A stretch of DNA of 64,000 bases, taken from Mya arenaria. Taxonomy: Eukaryota; Mollusca; Bivalvia; Myida; Myidae. The notes under the pieces were generated by a model, which saw only the letters and a list, made by a program, of their open reading frames with translations, was not told where the DNA came from and ran no database searches. The translations under genes and the position numbers were made by a program. Shown here one piece after another: positions 40,605 through 50,539 of this stretch; the stretch's first letter is position 1, and every line of letters begins with the position of its first letter. Where the stretch lies: assembly GCF_026914265.1 (NCBI RefSeq), contig NC_069125.1, forward strand, positions 5,600,117 through 5,664,116, read 5' to 3'.

Positions 40605-43600
40605 TTTACAAACTACTACTACTAATGTACCGAATGCATACATCCAAAGTTGTTTAAGATGGAAAATGGTCCAGGAGTTCTGATTGCTTTTAGGGCATAT
40701 GTTTCTATCGGGACACAATTATACAGAATATGGAAACTCCAGATTTCATTTAGATATTTACATTCATGCAAGTAAAAGGATATCGCCAAACTATGTCCTA
40801 TAGTAAGAATTTCAAACAAAGGCTTCAAAGATCAAACTAATTACTGTAAGTGTATATATGCAATATGCCTCTGTAATTTGCTCACACGCACTTAAAGCAC
40901 AGGAAATGTTTTGTTTGTATTTCAATTACTTGAAGAGAGGCTGATTATAATTAAACTACATTGGCTGGTTAAAAAGAAAGCTTCTTACAGCAAAACCTGT
41001 ACAGTGACAAATAGTAAAAACTTCCTAGGATTAAACATAATGCATTTCACATTGTAATAATAGTAATCTGCTTTAAATCTACACCTTATACAGCTTCAGT
41101 ATTCAAAATTTACTTAAAATCATTATGTACAGTCGAATACACATTCTAATGGGTATATCGTATATGAAAACCTTGATTATTTGACAAGGATATATCTTTC
41201 TAAACAATAAAACAACCATGCCCTAAGGTCTGAGGAAGTGGTATTTTGAGTCAGATCACAAAATTTAATGTTATTTGTCATACAAACTCCATCAACTCAT
41301 TTCACCTGAGAGATAGCAGCAGTGTATTATTCACCATACATTAAAAATACTGCATCATGTAGTCTAAAAATTAAGCTTAATACTACAAATATTTATAAAT
41401 ATTTAAAAACACATTTCAGTTATAAGAAAAAGTGATAAAAACACCTGCAGACAAATATATATAACTGTTTTGTTTTATTTGGTCACAAGTTAAGCTGAAT
41501 ATTTACTAACTGGCCAATATTTAACTTTCTTCCTATGTATAACTTTTATCCAATAAAATCATTCATATATGCAAACCAGCATATACATTTTACAATGGTC
41601 GAAATTAACACAAGCCTAAATTTTATATAGTAGGACAGTTTTGATGTAAAGCAGTAGTATTCAAATTTCGATGACTGAATTTTTATCAAGGCTGATAATA
41701 TGTAGTGATTATCATCCTTGTTGACATGCTTATAATTTCTAACACTATAGTACACATCATATAAATAGTTTGTTTTGAACATGCTGAAATACCAAAAAAA
41801 AAAACATCATAAAGGCTGGTCAGTGTAAATACAGTAAACATGTCAGCCATCGAGACAATGATAAATGTGTGTTTGTTCAAACATATTTCTAATACTATGA
41901 TATCAAAACTTTTTTTTACTAAAATCTTTAACTCTACCACCCAAAACATAGTCTAATTAAAATCCCTACCCTGATTTCAAAATATGTTTATACAATACCA
42001 ATGAGTCATAATCGAAAATCTTTAAAAGAGCACTCCTTAAGTTTCTTCGCAGTTGAAAATCAAAATAATTGACTAATTTCAAAATGTTGCTGAATTCCAT
42101 GTTTTTTAATTGATTATTTTGTATAAATTTCAATGCATGTTTCCTGTATTTTTAACAGTTTCAAGTTTCAAGGCCAATCTAATGTTACATCAGGAAACAA
42201 AATGGAGTTAATGACTTTTACTTAAAGCATGATGGCCTATCTATATATTGCCTTTATGGCCTTCAAAGTGTGAAGGATACTTCGTAGGTGTTTTTCCTTA
42301 ACTGGTGTCTCCTGTGCATTGATAGCTTTGTTAATCGCCACAGTCTGAAATAACACAAATCATAGCACTGTTAATTGATTTATTGCAGTGGAAAAATATG
42401 TGCAAGTGTTTGAAGAATTTATATATGGTCAGTCACAAAAAACAAATAACAATGTTTTATTTTTGTTATTGGTGGGAAAATATCTATGAAATTGTTGTTT
42501 TGTTTATAGACACAGTCTGAGGGAAACACACAAATCAAAGTGCTCATTGTAAACTAGGTCTTAAGTTGAACAGCTATCTGCAAGCATTGATAATTTGTTA
42601 TTGTGGAAGGAAAATATCTGAAAAAATGACCATTTGTTCAATAATCTAGAAAGGAGAAGTTCAAAATACACTAACAAGCCAATTTTGATGATTGGAGCAA
42701 AAAGATTTTCAAAGCAACATTTATATGGAGATATTAAAATGTTTATGAAGACTTCTTTTATCAAGCCACAGTGTAGCCATGATTTCAGAGTTTTTCCGTT
42801 CATAACATGCAGGTCCTCAAAGTAAAACTTAAGTTATAAATTTTATAAATGGTGAAGATTCTTTTTTTTTTTCAAAGGACAAATTGCTGGGGAAGAAGAT
42901 CAGTACAATTGCACTGACATTTAAATTGTTTAAGCTAATTCTTCACTTTTCAATGATGTGAGCAATTTAGTTTGATCACATATAATTTTCCACTGCTGTA
43001 CTTGTTGTATAATGTTCATGTTGCAATGCAATGCTCAGGTTGCACATGATCATGCAACAGTCATCATTTTCAATCGATACAAACTCATGGACCAAATAGA
43101 GTATTCCATAAAAACCAGTATCACTCACTGTTACTTTAAAGCTAAAGAGTGGAGCTTTAAGTTCCTCTATAATTTTAAAGCCATGTCAATATATCAGCTT
43201 CATAAAGTCACCCAGACATAACCCCCTAAACCCCCCTGCCATTATTTTAAACCAAATAAATTCTGATTCTAAGGAAAGGGGGTGTTTTACCTCTTGGGTT
43301 ACGTCCATGTTTTCATTATTATATTTAGTAAAACTGACCACGGAAACATCATATATACAGTTCAACTAACCATTGGCAACCAGAGGCAGATTTTCATTTA
43401 TAAAAGCCATAAAGAACAATTAACCAGATGCTGGAGATTAACCTTGATTAGATCACTGTATACCTGATATTCTGCTTGTGACTCATTGATTCAAGTTGCA
43501 TGGCTGTCCAACAATCAATACCTAGATTGCCAACCATTTGGAAGAATTTCTTTATCATTCATGAGGAGAAGTTTTATGTAAACAGTAAATTTCACAATCT

Positions 43601-45515
43601 AGGCTACTGGCCTGGTTTATTCAGTATTTATTTTTATCAAATAATTCTTCCAATTCAGAATCTGAACCAGTACTTGTCAATGCAAATAACATTAAAAGCC
43701 AGTCCAACAATAAAATGATTTGTTTTTCTTATTTTGTGTATGTTAATAATAAAGCAAAACATATATTTTTGTGTAATAAAATAACAAACTTGGTTTCTGC
43801 ATAACAGTTTTGAATTAATTATGCATGGAAAGTCTCTTGCACACAAAGAATGTTCTCCCATTTCATATTTGATAAGCATTAAAATAGTTTACCACTAAAA
43901 TATGCAATCTCCACATTAGTGTATTGAAAATTTATTCATTTAAGTTTAAGACTTTATATATTGAAAATGATGCCATAAAAGTAACATTGACACAAGGGTG
44001 CGCCATTTTGAACATACATACGGACACCTTTAGAGCTTAATTTCAAAAAAATTTAAGTTTCTAAACCATAAATGACCTAATTTTAGAAGTTTTAGCCCAT
44101 ATTTAGGAAGTAGTATATATTATAATTTAAAATTTCCCCCTTGCTCAATGTTTAACAAGACTTGTAATTTGGGAAAATGTAGCCAATTTGTCCCCAAAAA
44201 TAGAGTATAATTCAGGATCCATGGGTTTAAGATATGCATGTCCATGGAGTGTATTTATCAAATTTGAAATGAATCACTGGTGAGGACTGGACATAAAGAT
44301 ACAATATTGTCATAAAATATATGGTAGTCAATCGTTCAGATAAGACTGAATTTCATTTTTCAGCCTTAAAATCTTCATACTGATGGAATTGGTTCCACTT
44401 CCCAGCGGACAAGTAACTTGTGTATTTTGATTTTGCCTTTTTGTTTATTACTGTTTTAAGACAAGTATTTTTAAAAGAGAGTCGAAATGGTACCTATAGC
44501 TTGATTTTTTTAGCAAAATTACATGACTTAATGCAAAAATATTATCATTTCAATATACAGACTAATTCTGACCCTGAACATAGCTGAAGATGCTGACATT
44601 CGATCACTTTATGTTGCAACAGGAAGAAGTTAAAGTATATATAATGTCAACAAAAGAAATGCAGACATATAATCATTTTAAAATTCCCACTAATGCTGAG
44701 CCTAAGCATAGCTTAAGATGTACACATAAAATGTTGCAACAGGAAAACAATTGCTAGTCATGCGCCCAGTAATTGTTGATTAGTTTGCCACTAGCACTCT
44801 AGCAGAATTAGGGATGGGCAAACCTAGCTCTACCTCTCCCTTCAATGGCAAACCTAGCTCTACCTCCCCATTTAATGAACTTTTATATGTTGGTTACACA
44901 TCCAAAGCTGTACCCAAAGGCTACCCTTAATTGTGAAATAGTTCTGTGATTAACAGATAAGGTTAATAATAAGTATATTATTATATAGCATAAAGGATTA
45001 AAGCAGCTGAAGCTGAATCGTGTAATTAATTGGTTGGAATTGAATTTTGGCTCAACCAATTATTATAAATATTTTTAAGCTTAGAGGGTTAGAGCTAATT
45101 TATATTTAGTTTTGTAGCGTGCAAATCGTAACATTTTTCAATAATTATTTTAGCCAGTCTGGGCTTATAAAAAGTTATATATCTTTAAAAAGCTATATGA
45201 ACGGAGTAATGTAGCCTCTATTTAACTTTGCCTCAGCCTGCCACTTCTTTTAAGACTTAGAGCTAACCAGACAGCAACACTGAATAAATGTTTTCTGTAC
45301 TGTATATCATGACTTACAATTATAAAAATATTTATACAATCATTACTCTGATAACAGTAATATTGATATACTGATAAACGCGATTAAAAGGTAAACACTG
45401 GTAAACAAAATATTCTGCAGTTTTGTACCTGTGTTTTCTCAAAGTTTTCCCTTTCGATTTCTGCTTGGGTTTTGCCACGCTGCCCAATAACTCGAGGGAG
45501 GTGTCTTGACGACAT
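17083..45515 (-). CDS. HIP1: Huntingtin-interacting protein 1 family (HIP1/HIP1R)
   Basis: Clathrin-coat to actin linker of endocytosis (yeast Sla2 family). Twenty-nine coding exons, all GT/AG and phase-consistent, total 3,252 nt (1,084 residues; human HIP1R has 1,068): 45429-45515, 42281-42344, 39392-39594, 38497-38577, 38009-38085, 36931-36992, 36520-36660, 34953-35010, 34255-34330, 32857-33000, 32364-32443, 31866-31938, 31268-31439, 30178-30266, 29366-29434, 28599-28736, 28016-28060, 27620-27718, 27062-27205, 25940-26102, 25305-25481, 24816-24992, 23990-24168, 22956-23045, 22328-22390, 18845-18945, 18128-18357, 17553-17614, 17089-17196. The N-terminal ANTH domain, coiled coil and C-terminal I/LWEQ (THATCH) domain are all present with no broken exon. 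The start MSSRHLPR aligns with the family N-terminus. The end is unsettled: reading through the last donor gives GTA TAA at 17083, with a minus-strand AATAAA at 17039-17044, or the message splices further downstream. Invertebrates usually have one gene for the HIP1/HIP1R pair, so the symbol is generic. Confidence 0.95.
17089..25481 (-). CDS. HIP1: HIP1 exons 21-29: I/LWEQ (THATCH) domain
   Basis: Residues 689-1084. Exons 21-23 form the upstream helical part (VRCTAEFLLLRGEPVISTL, FSHHLGDCVIHGIATS, DMLDSEMAQTSRAIEEA). Exons 24-28 contain the actin-binding I/LWEQ core: GVKLEVNERILDACTDLMK, RWTEGFLSAAKAVGWGATTL and ELIVCSQEIAASTAQLVVSS, then HVVASVKSG and MDFSHLSLIQTKKQEMDSQ. Exon 29 is the latch helix VRVLELERELENERQKM that regulates actin binding and mediates dimerisation in the family. 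A 3.4-kb intron between exons 25 and 26 carries the large 38-bp minisatellite. Confidence 0.94.
19521..21990. repeat. 38-bp minisatellite, about 65 copies, in HIP1 intron 25
   Basis: The unit is gttgtgtggcgttgtatgtc tctcagtatgtgtttatt (38 bp), repeated almost without indels over 2.47 kb. Copies fall into blocks by two variable positions: gttgtg at both edges, gttgcg through the middle (about 20160-20995), a run of about ten gatgcg copies (about 21000-21355), then gttgtg again, and a right edge where cattatg replaces cagtatg (from about 21670). Because 38 is not a multiple of 3 and the unit has no stop in any plus-strand frame, three long overlapping open frames arise. They are not genes. Confidence 0.97.
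22060..22215. repeat. Dispersed fold-back repeat, copy 2
   Basis: Shares gattgg...attattggata...taactttaaccaaaccaaag and the following agttttataag...ctgc with the element at 14085-14460. The copy is shorter and lies just outside the minisatellite, 110 bp from HIP1 exon 25. Confidence 0.6.
24366..24433 (-). pseudogene. Partial copy of HIP1 exon 23
   Basis: The plus-strand text cttcagtcagggtcat is followed by aagacactcgatctca..., which aligns with about 70 bp of exon 23 (24100-24168) through its acceptor side (cctaaaattg against cctgaaatgtaa). Several mismatches and a small deletion remove the frame. It sits in the intron just upstream of exon 23 in transcription order, so it is a duplicated exon 5' end with its 3' splice site. 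Confidence 0.7.
25545..25670 (+). repeat. Dispersed bivalve repeat fragment
   Basis: The phrase gatgacaacaacgacaccaaggctatg with a following ataccttgactt recurs in degenerate form at 35812-35860 (caatgacaccaaagccaggtcaatacc) and 53103-53145 (gacgcgaacgacaacaaggctgtg). It is the end of a common dispersed element, probably SINE- or Helitron-like. Confidence 0.5.
25940..33000 (-). CDS. HIP1: HIP1 exons 10-20: linker and coiled coil
   Basis: Residues 284-688. Exon 10 begins EPPNFLIQSDFNKHVKPV, the segment that closes the ANTH region in vertebrates, followed by a Glu/Pro run and VVADLID. Exon 11 (DRFDAAFGSQQENFNFNGG) corresponds to the adaptor/clathrin-binding linker; I see no clean DPF or clathrin-box motif there. 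Exons 12-20 are rich in Glu, Gln, Lys and Leu with heptad spacing (IERLTKEIHELRAELERV, KMKDVYHKLRDEH, and others) and form the dimerising coiled coil that also binds clathrin light chain. Many exons here are phase 0 and short (45-144 nt), which would tolerate exon gain or skipping. This is the part where partial exon copies are seen. Confidence 0.92.
26370..26600. repeat. Dispersed repeat shared with 55040-55260
   Basis: Both places contain ctgttgaaattg(t/c)tt(t/c)c, ...atgtcc..., tctgatattg(a/g)aa(a/g)ctctc(a/t)atcctgatttca(g/t)gatta and ...aaactgaa in the same order. No ORF and no obvious termini. Confidence 0.55.
27840..27990 (+). repeat. SINE-like dispersed repeat fragment
   Basis: The order tctgctttttttggtcaaag, gaagggaaataactcaatg, gccagagttacaggccttgg, accaagtaacatttgaacat is the pattern of the 'gggcataactc ... 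gagttatggcccttg ... accaagtttcatttgaa' repeat common in bivalves. A second divergent copy lies at 26720-26880, others at 35595-35870 and 51640-51840. Confidence 0.5.
28339..28550 (-). pseudogene. Two partial tandem copies of HIP1 exon 16
   Basis: Downstream of exon 16 (28599-28736), two further copies of its 3' half plus donor and about 45 bp of intron occur. The nearer (28475-28550) reads QELAVIKAEDTILG before an in-frame TGA and ends at AACAG|GTTATT. The farther (28339-28430) is open, reads DITNEITQELVTTTAKNTD and LDQLKQ, and ends at a good donor (ACAG|GTACAA). The conserved intron text tcagaata(g/t)tg(t/a)catatttt proves the duplication included intron. The farther copy has a phase-0 AG (CAAGAG|AGA, exon 28339-28422), but with a poor pyrimidine tract, so use as an alternative exon is possible but unproven. 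Confidence 0.75.
29909..30048. mobile_element. Fold-back MITE, about 140 bp
   Basis: Imperfect inverted arms of about 50 bp: tgtattctaagacagttaga at the left, complementary to ...tctaactattacaatacat at the right, with gaattaaatcttagtgatta inside matching taatcattaagattttaatt. The loop (ggctcgttcgctacgctcac) is GC-rich. Placed in the intron between HIP1 exons 14 and 15, about 130 bp from exon 14. Confidence 0.75.
30270..30515 (-). repeat. Degenerate copies of the HIP1 exon 14 acceptor region
   Basis: The plus-strand edge of exon 14 and its intron (ccttactcaactctggaata then taaatacaaaataatgttgt...) is repeated in decayed form at about 30370-30430 (ctacttaattctagaatatc ... caccataatgtt), 30495-30520 (taactttactccaaatg) and 30785-30850 (ttacttagctccataatata ... 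caccataatgttgtaac). Each copy carries an AG in the place of the 3' splice site. Confidence 0.65.
30519..30738. repeat. 54-bp tandem array, 4 near-identical copies
   Basis: The unit is attgcgccccaatggtataa, caggacatccacaagcaatg, tcaaggctggtcta (54 bp), four times with no visible change. The period is a multiple of 3, so a minus-strand frame repeats an 18-residue phrase; it has no splice-supported link to HIP1 and is inside the intron between exons 13 and 14. The perfect copies indicate recent expansion from one of the older degenerate units around it. Confidence 0.9.
31064..31201. repeat. Two-copy tandem repeat, about 67 bp
   Basis: Two copies of caaaatgtaaattgaaaatt atgttaa... ending gatgtcatatatttaat, with few differences, 70 bp before HIP1 exon 13's donor side. 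Confidence 0.8.
32195..32335. repeat. Short fold-back repeat with TATTTTCAC motifs
   Basis: Several copies of tattttcac and its complement gtgaaaata, including a perfect pair gtgaaaatat/atattttcac (32253-32279). A small dispersed palindromic repeat in the intron between HIP1 exons 11 and 12. Confidence 0.5.
33243..33263 (+). other. Potential G-quadruplex
   Basis: Four G runs of three or more in close order (GGG-aat-GGGGGG-a-GGGGGG-t-GGG) on the plus strand, which is the template strand of HIP1. It stands out in an AT-rich intron. Confidence 0.6.
34255..45515 (-). CDS. HIP1: HIP1 exons 1-9: ANTH domain
   Basis: Residues 1-283. The order of conserved blocks follows human HIP1R closely: KAINAQETPVKEKHLR (exon 2, a Lys-rich block in the phosphoinositide-binding helix region), ILGTF...FW and WKFCHVLHKLLREGH (exon 3), GYGRLIAAYTKLL (exon 4), NIPGNL (exon 5), MLDYMDEVL (exon 6), NSGQCRLAPLILCIQD (exon 7), LPGDTLAGHRDRF (exon 8) and SSNLQYFKNLVQVPLL (exon 9). 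ANTH domains bind PtdIns(4,5)P2 or PtdIns(3,5)P2 membranes. Introns of 0.6-3.1 kb hold SINE and other repeat copies. Exon 3 was the hardest to place: its 5' part overlaps a misleading open frame, and the correct acceptor is ctcag at 39595-39599. Confidence 0.93.
35595..35870 (+). repeat. SINE/Helitron-like dispersed repeat
   Basis: Contains the typical order cttgtttgtttttcagtgta, acaaggggcataaatcgatc, cagagttatgttccttgcta, accaagtttcatttggaaag, and ends with the gacaacaatgacaccaaagc phrase. It is an old copy with no ORF, in the intron between HIP1 exons 7 and 8. Confidence 0.6.
37470..37890 (+). repeat. Tandem repeat, two copies of about 175 bp
   Basis: Both copies contain cacaagttcagaaatgctaa (second: acaggttcagaaatgctaat), then ggaccataactctg(g/a)tttca, aagaaacaaaaatgcagttg or a close variant, and a ccc(t/c)aaggtttcttgac or ccctggggcttcatgac line. 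A partial third unit begins near 37815 (gcaacacaagttcgcataat). Confidence 0.65.
39100..39350 (+). mobile_element. tRNA-derived SINE
   Basis: A-box-like tagaggagtggttagcgc (39113-39130) and B-box GGTTCAATTCC (39156-39166) form a tRNA-like head. The body carries gtgggtttcaatcgggtact and ccagtttctcccacaacaca, a central block shared by many molluscan SINEs, and an AT-rich tail to about 39350. It lies 40 bp downstream of HIP1 exon 3 in transcription order, so it directly flanks the donor side. Confidence 0.8.
40570..40604. repeat. (ATT)n microsatellite
   Basis: About eleven ATT units in the intron between HIP1 exons 2 and 3. Confidence 0.9.
42345..45428. other. HIP1 intron 1
   Basis: A 3.1-kb first intron, AT-rich. 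A short duplication at 44818-44870 (gcaaacctagctctacctc twice) is the only repeat I can point to. No alternative first exon was recognised. Confidence 0.7.
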
Positions 45516-46935
45516 TTTAAACCGAAAACCTTTAACTTTTCGTTAAAAATATGCTTTCACATTACAAACTAACGTCTGTCGTGGAAACTTTAACTTCAAC
45601 TGTCAAACTTTGTTTTGGGTTGTTTCCCTTGAAGTGGTAATAATATTATAGTTATGGAAATCGCGAAAGGGCTATGAACAACTGACTTTTGCCGGTGATA
45701 GAATTTGTAGCAGACAACACTTTTATTTAAAATAGTCAATACCTCTAAATATATTTGATACAAGTTAATCATGGTCAGTGAAATGAAACATTATATGGTA
45801 TTCTTTTTGATAGTATCACATTTTGATTGGGTTGTCTCAATTTGACTTGAACGTTTACTCTTTTTAATAATTCCTTTTGACATGACGTGAAGGGACACAC
45901 GCCAGGGTCAAGCCATAATGCAGCCAATGTGCGGGCACTCGGATCCTTATATAAAACAACAATCACTGTTAATAAAAAAAACGCATTAATTTGGTTGAAA
46001 CAGTATATATTTCAATAAAATATTAATTGAAGATATTCAAGTTTAAGCATAATCAAACGTTTTACTGTTTCAAAAATTCGTGAAGAAATGACAAGTAATG
46101 AATGTATAAAACAAAATATTTGAAGTCTATACTTTGTATCGTTTCTGTATAACGTTTTCATTTGATATGGACTTGTCAGAAAATCTCTCTGCTGTCATAA
46201 GCACTACTCATATACCAGGGTATGTCTTTAAATAATGGAAATACACAGACAGTTCCTTATTAAAAACGGTTTCAGCACAGTTTGAAAACAGTTTTCTGAC
46301 ATTCGTTCCTATTACTACCTGAAATGAGCAAATTCAATTTTATATGTAGAAGCGTAAATTCTAAATAGCAAAAGCATTCATTTCAAATTGTTGTGGACAT
46401 TAACGGAAGAACACGCCTTTGTAAGCTGTAGATAAGATGTTGACATCATTTTCGTGACTTCACATGGCAACAAGAATCGTTTCTGGAGAACGTAGCTCAT
46501 ATCAGGGCCATATAAGTTTTTTCTTGGTTTTCATTGATCCCCTTGAACGTACTATTTGGTACTACATGTATTTGAAACGGAACGCAAAGGTTTTGCACAC
46601 ATGTTGCTATGTCCATAGTTTAACGTAGCGATGGAAACTGCATTGACAACCACATTTGCCAAAAATAACGAAGACCCTCTTTAAAGGGACAGAGTTCAAA
46701 CAGATACTGAAAGAGTGACATAAAATGTACTAAACAACACATATATGCCATACATTAATCGACCAATCTTTATTAATAAATGTCGTGATTACCGCCTTTG
46801 AAATATCAATGAAACAGGTGTACACTGGGGTTTTAAACTAGTTTACGTGTACTCAACCAGACACTTGTACAAACATTCATTTATCTTGTTTTTTTCATAA
46901 TGCGTGTTAAAACAAAAAAAATAAATCTGGAACCC
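45516..46935. other. Region between TMEM97 and HIP1
   Basis: About 1.4 kb that must hold the HIP1 promoter and 5'UTR (minus strand) and the end of the TMEM97 transcript. No CpG-rich island or confident core promoter element is visible. A 64-codon open frame at 45775-45966 on the minus strand matches no family I know. Confidence 0.5.
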
Positions 46936-46941
46936 TTTATT
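46936..46941 (-). terminator. Likely TMEM97 polyadenylation signal
   Basis: First AATAAA on the minus strand after the TMEM97 stop, about 245 nt downstream. Assigned by position only. Confidence 0.5.
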
Positions 46942-47184
46942 AATATATATTTGTTCAAATATCGTCTTTGAAGACCACAATTGCCATTAGCGATTATAAC
47001 TCGATTAAAAATTAATTAATGCCTCTATTCGTTACATTTATCATCGGTCCGTCTGTTATTCGATTGATACAAGATCTGTATTTTGAATATTCACATTCTT
47101 TTTCATCAGCATTACTAACTTAAACAAAAAACAACATAATACTTTATGTGAAATATTTAAATAATTTAAAATATCGCCTCCAGT

Positions 47185-48931
47185 TTAATGATGTTTTCTT
47201 CCCTTTGGTTTATGTTTCACTGTTCTTGTACTTTCGCTGCCTCCGTTCACGTACACTGGGTGGAACAAGGCATCAAGTAGCAAAACCAATGGCACAATAA
47301 AATATGGGAAATAAAATCCGCTCAGCTGCAGCCTCTCAGTGAACGTTCTAGGACCCTTGTAGCTCTCTAATGTAAAATCATGTAGAAAAATATGGAAGAG
47401 TATCGGGATCAGTGACGTCACAACATGAGTTGAGTAGACAATTATTGGCAGTCGGATCCACCTGCACTTTGAAATACCTGAAATGGAAATTCAAAATATG
47501 AGGTATATATGTACCCAATATGTTTATCTCTAAGTATCCAATGTATTTGTCTTTCACATTAATAATTAACCATTAATTTATAGGAAAGATGGGTGAAATA
47601 ACTATTTACAAAAAGTGATGGAAATAATTAGGGCTAATAATAATAATAATAAAACTGTTCGTTGTTTGAGAGTGTCCTTTGAATTTGTCGATACATGAAG
47701 TCCCTTACCGGAACGATAACAAGTAGGCATATATACACTCAACCGTGTTCAATATAAGTAGATAAATGACAACACTAGTCTCTTTTACAGCACACCAGTT
47801 ATTGAACGATGTCTTCGAAAACAAGATACAGAGCAATAACACTACTTACTACCCTCATTAGCGAAGCGCCGTTGTATAAAGGTTGTGGGTAATGTATTGG
47901 TTCATCAACATTTTTTATTTCATATCATGCGGCGAGTAAACCCTTTTAGGAATCAACTTACGGACCCTTAATGTTGTTCCTTTAACATTTTGTCCCGATT
48001 ATTTAATACATGTAATTATTATTAAAAAGAGCATGTATACCTTTCCAATACGCGTACAGTGCAACGAAGAAGAATGGGAATTGTAGAAATAGTTCACACG
48101 TGCAGAACGACTTGAACCAGGCTGGTTTGGCCTTCATCATGGCATCTCCGAACTCCTCCGCGTACCAATCAACGGTGTCAACAAACTAAAATCAAATAAT
48201 AGCATAATGTTTATTAAATAAATGAATGAGTGAGCGAACAGTCGAATAAATGAATGAACGAATATATCTATAATCATCAGTCAGACGTAAAATGAGTAAC
48301 TGTTATAAGTAAAATTATAAAATATTTTTTATATTAAAAGTTTTCATATTATTATGTGATGAATGATAGTTAAAGAATGCGATGACATAGACGATCGCCT
48401 TATTCGTTACGTAACAAATCGATCAGTACATATGTAGCCATATATCCAATTAATCTTCGAGAAAAGGGCATTATTGTGTGCAGGTGTATCCCAGGCGTGT
48501 TAATCGTTATACATTGTGACAGGGCTCGTACGATACAAATGCGATAGAAACTGAATACTTTGGAAGTTGATTATTTGAATAACCCAGTTTAATATTCGAA
48601 CAGTTAATGTAAAAATATACAACAATACCTTTAAACGTCCAGTATGTATATATATGGAAATTTACACAATGCAATGTACATGTCTACGTGTTTTACATGA
48701 AATTGTAACCGATTGATTTGTTAGAGCATGTATCGGAGAAGGATGAAAATATAGATCTTGTTACATTGCACTTTAACGCTGAAAACTATTCGAAACTGAA
48801 AAATGCAAAAAAAAACTCACCAATTTTGGAAACATCCAGCCTGGTAAAACTGCTTGGAAATCGAAGAATAGTGCTATTGGAATGTGACTCCCAAAATACA
48901 ACAAAAACAGAATATCAATTATTCTTTCCAT
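47185..48931 (-). CDS. TMEM97: TMEM97 / sigma intracellular receptor 2
   Basis: Three exons, 48821-48931, 48041-48185 and 47185-47477, give 182 residues (human 176). This ER membrane protein of the EXPERA family is linked to cholesterol trafficking (NPC1 partner) and is the sigma-2 receptor. Four hydrophobic segments are seen: residues about 4-23, 62-82, 97-117 and 140-160. Family landmarks are SHIPIALFFDFQAVLP at the end of helix 1, YAEEFGDAMM, PAWFKSF, THVVTSLIPIL and RTFTERLQLSGFYFPYFIVP. The two acidic residues that hold ligands in the mammalian protein (Asp29 and Asp56) match Asp24 and Asp51 here. The tail KPKGRKHH is basic, as is the human ER-retrieval tail KRKKK, but it is not a canonical KKxx. 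Donors are GTGAGT and GTATAC, acceptors TTTTAG and TTTCAG. Complete, no oddity. Confidence 0.95.
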
Positions 48932-49499
48932 TTTGACAATATGATACAGTGTCCAAATAGCTGACTACACACATATAAACACCCTTTTCCCAAATACGTT
49001 TAACTAGGTCAACATACTGTATTCACTAGGTCAATGTTCAACGCGATGTCACGCCCGCTAATCACTAACAAGACTGCCTTAGTCTGTCTATAACATACCA
49101 TGTTGTCTTCTGTTAAAAAGTTTTATAAATACTATTTTGTGGTTGATTTTAAACATGATTCCCAGTAGTAAGTTATAATCAGACTTAAACATCAAATCTG
49201 GATATTTAAGTAGTAGTTTAGTTTATGGTATTTCATTATATTGTCACTAATCACATTGACAATTGCAAACACAATTTAGTAAGACATAATAAGGCCTGAA
49301 ATGGGAAACATGTTTATTATTTTCCAAATGAGCATATGTAATTCGCGTTTAAAAATCAAAGTGAAGCCTAATTTAGACTTACTAAATATGTTACCTTAAT
49401 GTTTTAACTTTATTTTCTGCATTATGTAGACTGCGATTAACATTGTTTTGTTTTCCTTGTTGTTGTATGTGCGTGTGTTCAATGTTTACTAATGTGATT

Positions 49500-49653
49500 T
49501 AATAAATAAGAAACACAAGTGTGCTCTAACTATTTATTAATAAATAAGAAACACAAGTGTGCTCTAACTATTTATTAATAAATAAGAAACACAAGTGTGC
49601 TCTAACTATTTATTAATAAATAAGAAACACAAGTGTGCTCTAACTATTTATTA
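49500..49653. repeat. 38-bp tandem array, 4 copies
   Basis: Four essentially identical copies of aataaataagaaacacaagt gtgctctaactatttatt. The same unit length as the HIP1 minisatellite, but the sequences are unrelated. It lies about 570 bp upstream of the TMEM97 start codon. Confidence 0.95.
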
Positions 49654-50054
49654 TGAACTACACTATTCAATGTCCACCAACAGACCAGGAATACTCAGCA
49701 TACAAAGAGATAAAGATATAAAGTATAGTCTGTTTCTAGAATCTGCAACAAGTTTACATGACCCATGATTGGAAATAGAATTTATCTTAATCGTATTTTA
49801 ATCGCTATCAAGACTCCTTATTTATATATGAAAGGCTAATAATAAACAAACTGATTATTTTTGTCAACTATAAGTGGGTCTTATATTGAAACATTTAACC
49901 AAAACATTATGTTCGGTCGGTACATTTAGCTGGTATTATTAATAAGTGGCTTAACTTTTTTGACGATAGTTTGTGAGATGAATAATTTAGTACACAAGAT
50001 ATCTAATTTGCCTTGTTATCAAATTGTGAATTGAAATGTATTTTGGAGGTTGTT

Positions 50055-50396
50055 CTTTTCTCTGGACAGATAGTCATTATTATTTGGGCCTGTATGGACA
50101 GATAGCCATTATTATTTGGGCCTGTATGGACAGATAGTCATTATTATTTGGGCCTGTATGGACAGATAACCATTATCATTTGGGCCTGTATGGACAGATA
50201 GTCATTATTATTTGGGCCTGTATGGAAAGATAACTATTATTATTTGGGCCTGTGTGGACAGATAGCCATTACATTTTGGGCCTGTATGGACAGATTGCCA
50301 TTATTATGTTGGCCTGTATGGACAGATAGCCATTATTATTTTGGCCTGTATGGACAGATAGCCATTATTATTTGGACCTGTATGGACAGAGCCTTG
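50055..50396. repeat. 32-bp tandem array, about 10 copies
   Basis: The unit is ggacagatagccattattat ttgggcctgtat (32 bp) with scattered substitutions (aagata, tagtca, ttggcc). Array ends are sharp. No ORF of interest. Confidence 0.93.
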
Positions 50397-50539
50397 AGTT
50401 TGTAACATATTTTCATGATTACCTACCCTACCTTCCCATGAAGTTTGAAAGTTTTAATCTGAAACATTTTAAAAAGCAAAGTATGAAGGAAATGATAAGT
50501 CACTGCAAGATGGAGTAGATGTCGACTTGTCTCTAGATT

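Noticed and set aside
45775..45966. 64-codon minus-strand ORF upstream of HIP1
   Set aside because: No recognisable domain, and composition is like the flanking DNA.
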